From positions 22,731,904-22,795,903 of the forward strand of contig NC_089312.1 in the NCBI RefSeq assembly GCF_036669915.1: DNA of 64,000 nucleotides, written 5' to 3'. The notes under the pieces are model-generated. The model was not told where the DNA came from. It was given only the letters and a program-made list of their open reading frames with translations, and did no database searches. Shown piece by piece: positions 22,338-33,455 of the stretch; the first letter of the stretch is position 1; every line of letters begins with the position of its first letter. The stretch comes from Pocillopora verrucosa (Eukaryota > Cnidaria > Anthozoa > Scleractinia > Pocilloporidae). A program made the position numbers and the translations under genes.

Positions 22338-25300
22338 TCAACTCGACTGCATCGGACTCAGGATCTTTGCATTGATATTTAATAGAATACATGAATTTTC
22401 TTCTCCATTTTCCTCTCCCGTTAATTTCGTCCCATCGTCACGTCTTAAAGGTACTTAAGCTTCGGTTCATCCTCTCTCCTCCACTTACACATTTTAGTCA
22501 TATCCTTCTTACTTACACTGTGTTCATTTGGTGAAAAATGGCGAGCGTGTCGGTTAAGCGAGCTGACGTTTCGAGAGGTAGTCCTTCGTCATCGCTCTGA
22601 CGATGGGCTAAAGCTCGAAACGTTGGCTTTAGAAACTCGTTACGGTGACCAATTTACATTATTAACTCAGTTGATAAAACCAGATTATCTTGTTATACCC
22701 CTCTACTGACGTTACACCACTGTTTCTTTAGAAAGTCACGCCCTTTATTTGCTTGAGTAATAGTTTTAGTCACTTAAAGTCATTTAAGGTAACTTGCAGA
22801 TTGCTTCAGTTTCAAAATGAGCTCTGATGGAAATAATTCAAATACTATTGATTGAATTTTTATAAGATAAGTTTGTGCTTGAGATCATTTTCGTTTTTTC
22901 CCTGAGTTAATGTATTTCCTTGAATGAATGGAAATCCTAGGCACTGATTAAAATAATGAATAAACCTGTGATAGTGGTGAAGGGAGGGGCTTGTAATCAT
23001 TCCGTTCGGCGAACTGTAACTCTCCTTGGGTTGAATCTTGACGGTTTTCCTTGTCTCTTCGCCCTTGAAGAAACTCGGAGGGAGAGGAGCGGCGCTTATT
23101 TGAGAGAGGATAATTTGGTACAGATTATTCCGTGGAGAACGCGCACGAACGGATTGTTATGCGCGAGTTGCGATGCATTGGAAAAAAAAGAACGAGTGAG
23201 TATTTTGATGCATCGCGACGACTGTAAAAAATCGTTCAAGCACTTTCCATGCTATGATGTTTTTAATCTATACGAACTGAGATTTTTTCACATTTCAATT
23301 CAGTGATTGGAAGGGAACGACTGTGAAAATACATCGTTCGTCCAATCAGAGTCACGAACGACTAGTGTAAATCCCAATATATATGAAATAAAGATTCTTT
23401 CGACACTTTTTACAGCACGCATGTTTGTAAGAGGAAATACTTTGTTTTTCATTTGAATTGAATCTGCTCAGCACATTTGAGTGTGTATGTGGATTTGGTT
23501 AATAGTTAAGTAATAGAACGTAAAAGACTGTTGTAAACAATAAAGTGAAGTGGTGGCGTAAAGTACTAAATAAGGCTGTTGATAAATATTCCTTGCACTG
23601 TAATTTGTTTAATTAAATGGTATGGAGTACATTATATGCATCCATAAAAAAGACGTTGACTATTAGTTATTGACGTTGACCATTAGACTCTTCGATAACG
23701 GAAGCCCCCCTCCCCGATCTTTTTGTTTCTGTTTTAACTCTTTTATTCCGTTTTGTTTCATCCACTTTTGAGGTTGGTTGTAAAAGAAATGGATTGGGGA
23801 ACTGATCTGAAACTGCGTTTGCCTTCTCTAGGTGTTTGGCGGTTTCTATTTCATTTCCATTATTTTGAACGGAGTGTCAACGATAGTGGCGATAGTTAAT
23901 ATCCTTCTTCATTAATCAAATAATAAAGATGAAGGGTTACTGATATCTAAGCACGTTTAAGGAACGTAACATTGAAAAAGCTCTTGATCACAGGAAAACC
24001 GTGTTGCCGCAATAGACGTAACACACAGGTCGTGCTCGATAGTTCCAATCCCTGTAAACGCAAGATATAACTCTATGTGGATTTAGAGGCATATAATTCA
24101 TGTTATCTTTGAAAATGTGTGTTACACCACCCGTGTAAGCCGTAAGCGTAATGACAAGGGGGGAGGAGAGGGCTGGGCTCTCGTGAGAGACGGGTGCTTG
24201 GTGAGAATACATCAAGGTGTGAAGCAAAACAATCGTATAATCATCAACCGCCCAAGCGAATTTTGAATAGCTTACGTTTCAAGTATTAACCTTTCCAAGA
24301 GCTAGCTCTCATCGGTCTCTTAACCCTCAGCTTTTGAAAATTCGCTGCTTTGGTTAACCAGCCTTTATCTATTTATATGTGATCACCAACCGATTGGTTA
24401 ACTTGCCCTTCAACGCAACACAATAATTTGTTCAGAAACTAAAAGCCTTGGCGAAGGATAAAGTTTATTACGAAATTTTTGCATAAACATTGCAATATTG
24501 AAATTGATAAGATCAGGATAAATCAATATCCCATTATTTGAAAAAAGATCTAAAACTGATAATAATCAAATAAACGATTAAACAATTTGCTTTATTTTGT
24601 GTTGAAAAGGCAATTTACCTCAGCTTGAACAGCGAAGAAAACGGCACCTCGCGGGTTTACGCTTCCGTTCAAAGTTCTAACATTTTTGTGTGAGAGACAA
24701 TCTTGCTATAGGCCAAGATCTTTATGAAGTGGAGTACCGTCTGTCCCTGGATGATCGTTTGAGGATCTTTGTGGCGTATGAATTGTGTCCTTTTTCAACT
24801 GAATCGTGCAGATATCTCGACCTTTCAGTGAGAGTTTTTTCCCTTTTTGAATCGTTCACTCGAACCACAGTTTACAAGAATCTCGCCAGCACATATTCAA
24901 TGCATTAACATCCAAGAAAGAGCATTTCCCAGCTGTTTATAATAAACTCGATATTTCACTACCCGTTGTCGTTGTTGATATTAATAGTGCGAGTGGCTTA
25001 GATTTTTAGATAGAGATAGTTTTTTTAAATAGCGTGTATACCGTATATTTTAACTTGAATTTGTCGAACAGCTCCATGTAAGCTTCTTAGCTGCTGATAT
25101 TCTTTGGAAAATGTGACAGAAGCGTTTTAGATGTGGTTAACCTCACTTAGCAAAATGAAAAATGATTTGTCGTTCAAATTTAGAACAATGTCAAGGGTAC
25201 TTTCCAGAGGGTCCCCAGCTGAGAGGGTATTCGTGACAAAGGAAAGGAGCGTTTTAAAAATCACGCTTTTGGGAGAGAAAAATGACTCGTCTCAGTCCAA

Positions 25301-25601
25301 AATAGGGAGATTTACTCGGAAATGGCCTTGCTTAGCTACGTTATGGCATTTGGAAGCGTAAGATTATTTTTTTTCTCGTGGTTTAAATTTAGACTCTTAT
25401 CTTTCTATTAATGCCATGGTGGTCAGAGCAGCCAATCTTCCCTTATGGTTTATTAATATGTTATGACCTTCAACTCTTCTATAAACGAAACGACGTGAAA
25501 GTGAAGTGAAATTAATGTTTGCTTATTCATTCGTAACAACCTGATCTATTAAAACGTAATGGAATGGAAGAAGTGTTCTCGAAGATATCGAACGAATCAC
25601 T
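22338..25601. other. spacer between the oxygenase and GPCR clusters
   Basis: No gene is supported over 3.3 kb. A Penelope-associated-type repeat lies at about 22545-22745 (listed). The frames of 116 codons at 22956-23306, 72 codons at 24690-24908 and 76 codons at 25131-25361 show no domain or codon pattern I recognise; the last two could be non-coding leader of the first GPCR. Confidence 0.5.
22545..22745. mobile_element. short retroelement-tail repeat (cgaaacgt family), copy 1
   Basis: Contains gctaaagctcgaaacgttggc and later ccaatttacattattaactcagttg and ccactgtttctttagaaa. These landmarks recur in order at 34926-35075 and partly at 43168-43290. Its left part is an inverted copy of the same core (gctgacgtttcgag), making a local hairpin at 22559-22633. 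I infer the 3' end of a Penelope-like element; this is a fragment without coding capacity. Confidence 0.55.
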
Positions 25602-26549
25602 ATGCAAGGGAGAGAAACTTTTGTCGTTGTCCTTCAGTGGATCATTACTGCGACCGCAATCGTCGGCAATGGCCTTGTTATATATCTGATCACATTCAGG
25701 CAAAGGCTTCACTCCAAAGCAAATTGGTTCGTCTTATCTTTAGCGGCAGCTGATCTATTTGTTGGGGCTTCGTTCCTTCCTTATTACAGAGCTTGTAAAG
25801 CGGAAGAATTCTGCTACCAGAGACATATTCACTGGCTGTGTGTTGATGTTTTCCTCTGTGCTTCCGTAACAAACCTTTGTTTATTGACTGTAGATCGATA
25901 CATCGCGATCGTCAAGCCACTGAAGTATCTGACCACTATGACTCAAAGAAGAGTTATGTTCGGCATATTGGCCGCCTGGTGTTTTCCAGCTGCCACGGCG
26001 CTTCTGCCTTTATCGTGGACGTACTTGGCCAATTCAATGGCACAAAGGACAACCTGTTGGAAAGTTTTCATCATCGGCACATTATTCGTATATGGAATTA
26101 TTCCTTGCCTTCTTCTTCCCCTGGCCATTGTGCGAATCTTGCTGATAGCTCGAAGGTGTCGCATAGAACGATGCGTAGTCATAGCCCAGTTAGATTTCAA
26201 TTATTCTGAGGCAAGAGGCAGAAGACAATCCTTCCCGGACCAAGATATTTCTTCCACAAAGCTCATCGTTGCTATTGTCATTTTGTTCTTAATTTGTTAC
26301 CTGTTTGGTGTCTGCGTCCGGATCGCGGCCGTTTTTGGTGAACACCTACCACCTGAATCCGTCTATGTAATTTCCTCCATTCTAATTTTAACCAATTCCG
26401 CAGCGAATCCTGTGGCGTATGGATTATTAAAGAAAGATTTCAGGAGAGAACTGCTTAGAACGTACCGATTAGACAGCTCGCCCAGTGATCTTGCTTTAAG
26501 TGTAAGGATAAATTCAGACTTTACCGGCAGTCAAGGCATAACAACTTGA
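25602..26549 (+). CDS. class A GPCR, group A member 1
   Basis: Intronless, 315 aa, seven hydrophobic segments. Landmarks: GNGLVIYLI with N23 in TM1, D51 (SLAAADL) in TM2, DRY 98-100 at the end of TM3, QLDFN 196-200 at the start of loop 3, NPVAY 269-273 in TM7. The N-terminus is only about 8 residues and there is no signal peptide. It acts at the plasma membrane and presumably couples to G proteins; the ligand is unknown. It is the one group A receptor without the C-x5-C pair near TM6/ECL3 (it has CVRIAAVFGEH). Counting back 25 residues from the DRY arginine gives Arg, not the usual TM3 cysteine. It is the only plus-strand member at this end of the cluster. Confidence 0.92.
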   Translation: MQGRETFVVVLQWIITATAIVGNGLVIYLITFRQRLHSKANWFVLSLAAADLFVGASFLPYYRACKAEEFCYQRHIHWLCVDVFLCASVTNLCLLTVDRYIAIVKPLKYLTTMTQRRVMFGILAAWCFPAATALLPLSWTYLANSMAQRTTCWKVFIIGTLFVYGIIPCLLLPLAIVRILLIARRCRIERCVVIAQLDFNYSEARGRRQSFPDQDISSTKLIVAIVILFLICYLFGVCVRIAAVFGEHLPPESVYVISSILILTNSAANPVAYGLLKKDFRRELLRTYRLDSSPSDLALSVRINSDFTGSQGITT

Positions 26550-27014
26550 AAATGAAATTATGAAAAGAATCTTAGCTTCATACCACTTGTTCCAAAATAG
26601 TGCGTATTATTACATTATTTAAGTAACTAATTACATAACTTAAATAAGCAAATAATTTTGGTGAATTCCATTTTTTAAAGGTATAAGCCTGCTTTTATTT
26701 AAATCAACTGAACTGAAAAAGGAACGACATCACGAACAGTAACCACTGTTGATCTCAGTAGAAATCCATGTTGAATTATTTGTGTAATATTTCGCAGAAC
26801 TTTCCCGAGTTGTGCAAAGTTATTATCCTTTTTAACCATCAATGAATATGTCTTTCGGTGATATGTGAGGAAGAAAACAAAACGAAACAAACTGGTTCAA
26901 ACTTTCTCTGTTTTAATGCCGGCTTCCGCTGTGTCTTAACTACCGAGCGGCGAAATTGAGTTTTCGGAATTGTCGATGAAGAAATGAGTCCTTAGCCTCG
27001 TATAGTCATGTCTC
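26550..27014. other. spacer between tail-to-tail GPCR genes
   Basis: Holds only the presumed 3' UTRs of the two convergent receptor genes. Nothing else is recognisable. Confidence 0.5.
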
Positions 27015-27869
27015 TTACGGCCTTTCTTTTCGAAATTTAAACATTTTCTTAAATTCTTTGTTAATGTCTCTTTTGATAAAAGCGTACGGGAAAGGGTTAA
27101 CCGCGGAATTAGCGATCAACAATAGCTTTCTAACGTGATGAAATTCATCAGTTAGTCCACAGACATCAAAGTAGAAACATGCGGATCCCACTACGTCCAT
27201 CGTGTAGAACAAGATGAAGAGCCCCACCACTATAATAATTATTGTGGCGGAAAATTGTCCTTTGTTCTGCCTGAGATTAATCTGATTAAAACGCAATTGC
27301 GCATGCATTATTGCAGTCTGTCGGTAAAGACGTCTTGATATGACCAGAATTTTCCCCGTCGCACTTAAGAGAAAGACGCAAGGCAATATCTCAAAGAGAA
27401 CACTGTATATGACTTGGAATAAAAGGTGAATGTGCTCAGTTGCGCCGACAAAGTGCATGTATAAGTTTGGTGGTAGATATAGAAGAGGGGGTACTCCCCA
27501 AGCGCAACCAGTGAGCAGGAGAACTCGTCTTTTGTTCATAATACGAACGTATTTGAATGGAGTTACGATGACGATATATCTGTCGGTAGCCATTGCACAG
27601 AGATTTGCAATGGCGATGGTAGCGAATTGCCACGCAATTATGCCACGGAGAACGTTGTCGCAGGCGAAAGTTGTTTCACAAAAAAACGCCACGGGAAAAA
27701 AACAAACGGCAAAAGACAAATCGGCCGCAGCAAGCGACAGAATAAACCAGTTTGTTGTCGTGTGAAGTTGTTTTGTGATGATTATGAGATAAATAACCAG
27801 ACCGTTTCCTATGATTGCTGTGATGGTTAAAAGCCATGCAATAGTTACGTAACTTGGAATCATATCCAT
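27015..27869 (-). CDS. class A GPCR, group A member 2
   Basis: Intronless, 284 aa. Landmarks: GNGLVIYLI in TM1, SLAAADL (D50), DRY 96-98 followed by IVIVTPFKY, QLRFN 191-195 in loop 3, C231 and C237 forming C-x5-C at the outer end of TM6, NPFPY 258-262. The N-terminus is very short (MDMIPSY) and the basic C-tail about 20 residues. No cysteine at the usual TM3 position and none in the second extracellular loop. Plasma-membrane receptor of unknown ligand; convergent with member 1. Confidence 0.92.
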   Translation of the reverse strand: MDMIPSYVTIAWLLTITAIIGNGLVIYLIIITKQLHTTTNWFILSLAAADLSFAVCFFPVAFFCETTFACDNVLRGIIAWQFATIAIANLCAMATDRYIVIVTPFKYVRIMNKRRVLLLTGCAWGVPPLLYLPPNLYMHFVGATEHIHLLFQVIYSVLFEILPCVFLLSATGKILVISRRLYRQTAIMHAQLRFNQINLRQNKGQFSATIIIIVVGLFILFYTMDVVGSACFYFDVCGLTDEFHHVRKLLLIANSAVNPFPYAFIKRDINKEFKKMFKFRKERP

Positions 27870-28651
27870 GACTTAGAAGGAAAACAATAAGAAAAGGAAA
27901 ACATAGATCATTGATATCAGTTGTAAGTGTACGTTTTCTACAGCTCAATGGCGATGAAAAAAGCAGGAGTCCACCAGAATATCATTATCTTGACTGGTTT
28001 ATCAAATAGTAGATTTTTAAGGCGTTGCAATTAAGATGTTTGTCGATGGTAAATGTAAATAACGATTTTATCATCAATGGCTGAGGTGTCCAGCAAAGTC
28101 GTTTGTTCTTTTTATTTCGTGCTGCTGCCTGCTATAAGATATTCCTATGTCTATGTCATGTTAGAACCAGTTCAGATCTATATTTTTAATCCTCTATCGA
28201 TGAAAACATTTGTCCTGTTGCCCCTCATAAAGACTTCATCTTTTATTGACAAACCTGAATATTAAAATACGTCTTTTTTATTGCTTTTTATGAATTATAA
28301 ACACAACTGTTGTAAAGAAGAGGTAATTAAGGAGAAACACACCAAGTAGTTAGTATTTTAACAGGTTGCGTTGGCTTCAACGAAACATTTTAAATTCATT
28401 TTATTGGTGTTAGTAGTTTAATTCTGTTAAATTTTCATGTCTATAATTGCTGGAATTTATGGGGGCCTCAGCCCAATTATCATAACTGTGAACAAGTTAG
28501 TTTTGGTTGATATCTTATTAGATGCATACAGCAAACAGCCATTGTTCTTTTACGACAGGAAACTTTAAAAAGGGAAAAAAAAAACCCACACCTTTCAAGA
28601 AAGTCGTTAATATTAGTGGCCGGTTCTATTGACAAACGAATCGTCAGAACT
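27870..28651. other. spacer between GPCR members 2 and 3
   Basis: Presumed promoter of member 2 and 3' flank of member 3. A 62-codon plus-strand frame (28077-28265) has no similarity I can recognise. No repeat stands out. Confidence 0.45.
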
Positions 28652-29530
28652 TCATCGTGTTTTGTCAGCTATTTGTTTTCGACATAAAATCCCCTCGCAC
28701 TCTTTTTTTATGTCTTTTTTCAAAAATTCATAAGCAAAAGGGTTAACTAACGAGTTCACAATCAACAAGATCCCTAAAAGATCCCGGATCTCAGTCGGTG
28801 GGTCGCAGATATGAAGATCAATACAAAAAGACAAAAGAATATTTGTGGCATAGCAAACGACAAAGACAGTTACTACAGCGCATATTATTTGAACAGTTGA
28901 CATCTCTCTCCGCGTTCTTGACAGTTTGAAGTGACAATCAGGTTCCCCCCTCCATTTGTTGTAGCGTAATTGAGCGACTTGAATGGCGGCTTGTTGACGG
29001 TGCTTTTTTCTAATCAATAGCATTCGAATAGTAGTAGTAATTAAAACAACAGTGGGTACTACTTCCATGACTGCTATTCGGGTTATTTCAAACGTTCTTT
29101 GTAAATCCTTTGATTCTGTCCTCTCTACCAAATAATGAATTGGAGCAAGGGATAACGAAAGAAGCCAGGCTGAAATGATAGCGGCCAAAACACGTCGAGT
29201 AGTCACCATAACAACGTATCGTAATGGCAGTGCAATGGAGATATACCGATCGATGGTCAGAACAACCAAATTTGTTACAGAAGCATACATGAAGACGGAC
29301 GCCACCATAATGCGGTATCCACGATGGCAATGGAAGAACACATTGCAGAAAAACGAAGCCGGAAAGTAGCTCAAGACAAAAAGGAAATCGGCCAAGGCCA
29401 CCGAGAGAATAATCCAGTTGGGAAGAGTGAACAATCGGCGTCTGGTTATGATTAAGCATATTGTGAAACCATTGCCAACGAGGGACATAACACTAAGAAT
29501 CCAACCAGTAATCCAGTACCATGCTGCCAT
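28652..29530 (-). CDS. class A GPCR, group A member 3
   Basis: Intronless, 292 aa. N20 in GNGFTICLI, SVALADFLF, DRY 94-96 with ISIALPLRY, QLRYN 187-191 in loop 3, C236-x5-C242 near ECL3, NPFAY 263-267, then KKDIKKE in helix 8. ICL3 is long and basic (SRTRREMSTVQ). No TM3-ECL2 cysteine pair. The start MAAWYWITGW aligns with MNWYWILGW of member 4, supporting the chosen ATG. Confidence 0.92.
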   Translation of the reverse strand: MAAWYWITGWILSVMSLVGNGFTICLIITRRRLFTLPNWIILSVALADFLFVLSYFPASFFCNVFFHCHRGYRIMVASVFMYASVTNLVVLTIDRYISIALPLRYVVMVTTRRVLAAIISAWLLSLSLAPIHYLVERTESKDLQRTFEITRIAVMEVVPTVVLITTTIRMLLIRKKHRQQAAIQVAQLRYNKWRGEPDCHFKLSRTRREMSTVQIICAVVTVFVVCYATNILLSFCIDLHICDPPTEIRDLLGILLIVNSLVNPFAYEFLKKDIKKECEGILCRKQIADKTR

Positions 29531-31434
29531 CGAGATATATTGGACACTACGTAGCTTTTGCAGTAAAATTCAAATTCCGAAAAGAACCACCAAAGTGTAA
29601 GCTTTACAGCTTTCTTTGAAAAAAATGTTGTTTACGCGGGTTGCGAAATAAATAAACTTATCGTCTACATAATAGCTTTTACAGGTTTCTAATTAAATTA
29701 ATTTTGGGTTTGTTTTATAAGAATGATGTTTACGCTAAGATAAACTGACGCGACTAAATATTTTGAGAAGGTAATAAACAAATCAATAAGATGCAGTGGG
29801 CACTTTAATTTTTTGCGAGAAAAATTAACCAAGGATGGCTAAGGAAATGTCGCGAATGACCTACAACAGATGTTTTGAATGATGGATAATGGGTAACAAA
29901 GCTTAAGGTTGCGTTTTCTAGTTTAGGAATTAAGGTAACGATTCCTGAATCACTTTATTTAAGGTTATTGGCTTATTTTCAGTTGTAAATGATATTAAGG
30001 CGTGTATTTGAACACATGCTGATGCTTTGTAGTGAATTATTGAATTAAAAAAATGCATTCGATTATCCAGCTCACTATGCATCCTAAGTATTATGATAAT
30101 TTGTGGGGTAAAAATCACTGGTGGTAAATTGTACTTCAACGCATTTAGCATGAAATACTCGCTAGCAGCTTGATTTACCAAGACATTTGAAATTTTTTGC
30201 TCTTATAATATATATAGTTATTTTACCTTCCAGTGAGGACCCTTTGTCACCGAGAGGGAAAATCCCATTTCGATTTTAGAATTCTAGAAAAAGGCGAAAC
30301 ATTTGTAGATTCTAAAGCATAAGACATTCTTAATTGTCTCGGGACTGCTTCATGGGGTGAAGCCAATAAATGTTTTAAATTTACTGGTTGGTCGAGGCTG
30401 AAAAATTGCTTTCAAAGCCAGAATCACATTCATTGATGCTAACGTACAATTCTCAAATCTGATAGGCTAATCAGTGACCCGATTTCATTTGCTGGACTGA
30501 TCTTAGAGTAAACGTAGCACGAGGGTATTAATCAATAAGTACTGTATTTGGATAATAACTTACAAGATGGCTTTATTTATAATGTAAAGTTAAGCTGCTA
30601 TAGTCATTAATCATCAAAAGTCATAAAATCATAGGTGCCCGAGTGAGGATCAAGCTTGGACATGTCTCTGTTTCTTTCACCTCAGCACTTCATCATCATC
30701 ATCATCATCGTTATCACTATTTAGTCATCTTGCATGAACATTAAGTCTGCACAAAGACCTAACAAGGAGACCTCCAGAGGCCCACAATTCCAATCGAATG
30801 GGCCGCCTCTGGTGAAGAAACTTTCGCTTAACCAACCTTTATATTTTCCCTTTTTTATTATTCTCTTCGTAAATATTGACCTTTAGACTATTTATCGTTC
30901 ACAAGTATTTGAAATATCGAATTCTAGATAGTTGCTTTTTATGTTGATGATTTTATCAGTGAACTCTTCCTTTGCTTTAACTAAGCAAGTTATTCGGAGT
31001 TTATATACATTTTTATACATAAAGCACGATTTGTTTTCGTTCTATATCCATCTTTAATTAGTTATGTAAGGTAGTTGATAAAATTATTCTTACATGCTCA
31101 CCAGTTCTTCTTATAATTATGCAAAGTCTACGTTCTACTTAAAAAAATATAATCACAAACGAAGATGCAAAATTAGCTAGTGTCTTGACGAGATTGCAAG
31201 TGCTGATTTATAAAATGAGGAGGAATAATCTGAAGCGACTAAAGAGTTGCATTTTGTCTTGACAGGCCAGCAGTAACAAAAATCAATTTTACTGAAATAG
31301 CTTCAGATTGAGTATAAAACGAGGTAATGGGGGAGGTGAATTGGAAGCAACCCGAAAAGTATTTGCTCTGTGGCACGAAAGCAGTAATCTTCGTTTTCTT
31401 TGTTACCAATTAAGGCAAAACGGTACGTAGTGCA
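29531..31434. other. spacer between GPCR member 3 and tRNA-Ser(CGA)
   Basis: No gene supported over 1.9 kb. A short cat microsatellite lies at about 30690-30710. All reading frames are short and biased by AT content. Confidence 0.5.
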
Positions 31435-31516
31435 CGCTGCGAGCAGGATTCGAACCTGCGCGGGGAGACCCCATTGGATTTCGAGTCCAACGCCTTAACC
31501 ACTCGGCCATCGCAGC
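31435..31516 (-). tRNA. tRNA-Ser (anticodon CGA)
   Basis: On the minus strand the 82 bases fold as a class II tRNA. The seven-pair acceptor stem is GCTGCGA/TCGCAGC, box A is tggccgagtgg, the anticodon stem-loop ttggactCGAaatccaa carries CGA, the long variable arm is ggggtctcccc, and the T arm with box B is ggttcgaatcc. The discriminator base is G, as usual for serine. A T-run follows (gttttgcc), fitting Pol III termination. Reads UCG codons. Confidence 0.95.
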
Positions 31517-33373
31517 TGTGATTAAATGTGTGGGTCGAATGAGCTTTTAAGAAATCTTAGCAACGTTTTTCAATGTTGGAAACATAAATATTCAAACAGT
31601 TCATAGATTCAAAGATAAGTCCATATAACAAGAAAAGCCTTCGAAAAGAAAATGCTTAAAGAGTACTAACGCACTTTAAATGTACCATTTGAGAATATAT
31701 ATTTTATCCACATGTTGGAAAAGCTCCCCATGATACTGAAATTCACTCTTAATTCGTTAAATTCAGTTGCTCTGTTGACGACCAACACAAGAGAGAGTGA
31801 TCAGCATTCGCTGAGTTTCTTCGTACCACACTCACACTGCCGTGTCACAAAGGACTTGATAGAGAGGTCATTTATCACCGTTTACTCAGCACCACGACTT
31901 AAGGACAAAGCTTATTTGAAGCACTATAAAAGAAGATTGCATGAGATTTTTCATTTACTACCTCACTTTTTATTCATTTGTTTTAATACATGTCTTGAGT
32001 GGCGTTCTTACGAAACCGTACGTAGCAACCGTAACTAATCAGACAAGAATTTGTGCCAAAACAGAAAATATGATAGTATGTCGTACTTATATTATCAGAT
32101 GCAATATCAGAGATGTTCACGTTAAAATGAGGTGATGAATCTCATCAAATCTTTAAAACTAATGTTCCTAGAATTTCATGGAAAGGTCTACAAGGTCTTA
32201 CCAGGGCATAATACTCTAGAATCTTAACCACATGTATACGGAACAGATTAGCCATAATTCATGGCCTCCAAAGTAAAATGTTTGAGTGGGGATTTCTAGG
32301 GCTAAATGAGAGCGAGTGCAGTGGGGTGGGGTTGGTCTCGTCAAGTTTCTCAAGTAGATTCTCACATGGGTACATCCTTGTAAAGTGGTGTGATTTGATT
32401 GATGTAAGCGGAAAAGGCGCCAAAGCGCGCACCATTTGTAGCACTGATACAAAATGTTTCAAATTATACATATGTAACATCCTTGTCCAAGGTGAATGTA
32501 AAGCCCTCGTAACTTTTAGTTTATGAAGTGTCGCGATGGTTAAGGCGTTGGATATGAAAGCCATTTGGGATTTCCCCGCGCATGTTCGAATCCTGCTCGC
32601 AGCGTGAGACTTTTTAATTGGTTGAAAAATAGATGGATAAATACGTTTACCTTTGTTGGAGTTTTGCATATGAAATACTTATTAATTGAACCATATATTA
32701 CCAAACTGTTGTTCAAAGTTTAAAGTTAAAATTTTTCTTATTGTTCTCATTAGTTTATGAAGCAAACACGTTTTGACCAAAAGAAATGTTTTTCTCCAAT
32801 CCCTCTCAGTGATGATTTCATTTTAAGAGAGTGACATAAAGCGTAGCTGCAGGACGACTAATTGAAAAAAGAACCAGTTATTTGAATATTGAAACTTACT
32901 AGAGATTTTAACTTTGAGCTGGCAAAAGTGAACCGAACAAGTTTCAGATAAAATTCTTGCAACTATCGTACTAGGGTTTACTGAATCTTATCGCTCAGTT
33001 TCTCTGCTCTAAGCCGATTTGCTTTAAATTAGTTCTACCAAGACTTACCAATGGTGGCATACTTCATAACATGGTAACGGTTGTTAGACAAGGAAGATTC
33101 TCTCTAATTTACATAAACGAACACTCAAATTTCAATAGGAAAAAGAACTGATTGTAGGCTTTCTGAACCTAAATTTGAACATTTCATGCAACTATTAGGT
33201 TTTGGAAGGCTACAGAAGCAACATTGTTTTGTTGAAATGCATGTATTTCTTTGCATTTCAATTTCCTATGCTCGAGAAGGTGAAAAAAATAAACTCTGTA
33301 ATTACGAGCCATTTTGGTATTATTCATAAAGCGTAAGTATCTATACTTTTCCTGGCAATAGGGGTACTAAGGA
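31517..33373. other. spacer between the two tRNA-Ser genes
   Basis: Contains the decayed tRNA-Ser copy (listed) and otherwise no supported gene. The 136-codon minus-strand frame at 32259-32669 reads through that tRNA relic and is not a protein gene. Confidence 0.5.
32528..32604 (+). pseudogene. decayed tRNA-Ser copy
   Basis: The sequence follows the tRNA-Ser genes: gcgatgg...ttaaggcgttgga, aaagcca, ccccgcgca, gttcgaatcctgctcgcagc. The D-arm part ccgagtg is missing, acceptor pairing at the 5' end is lost, and the anticodon stem is mismatched. Box B is intact and a T-run follows, so transcription is possible, but a functional tRNA is not. Confidence 0.85.
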
Positions 33374-33455
33374 GCTGCGATGGCCGAGTGGTTAAGGCGT
33401 TGGACTTGAAATCCAATGGGGTATCCCCGCGCAGGTTCGAATCCTGCTCGCAGCG
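33374..33455 (+). tRNA. tRNA-Ser (anticodon UGA)
   Basis: 82 bases with the same stems as the minus-strand gene 1.86 kb away. They differ only at the first anticodon base (ttggactTGAaatccaa) and in the variable arm (ggggtatcccc). Box A and box B are intact, the discriminator is G, and a TTTT lies about 9 bases downstream. Reads UCA (and by wobble other UCN) codons. Confidence 0.95.

Noticed and set aside
22956-23306. 116-codon plus-strand frame
   Set aside because: No domain or signal, and an in-frame internal donor-like site; no evidence beyond length.
31712-32038. 108-codon frame next to tRNA-Ser(CGA)
   Set aside because: AT-rich chance frame with no domain.
32259-32669. 136-codon minus-strand frame
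   Set aside because: It reads through the antisense of the decayed tRNA-Ser copy and is an artefact.
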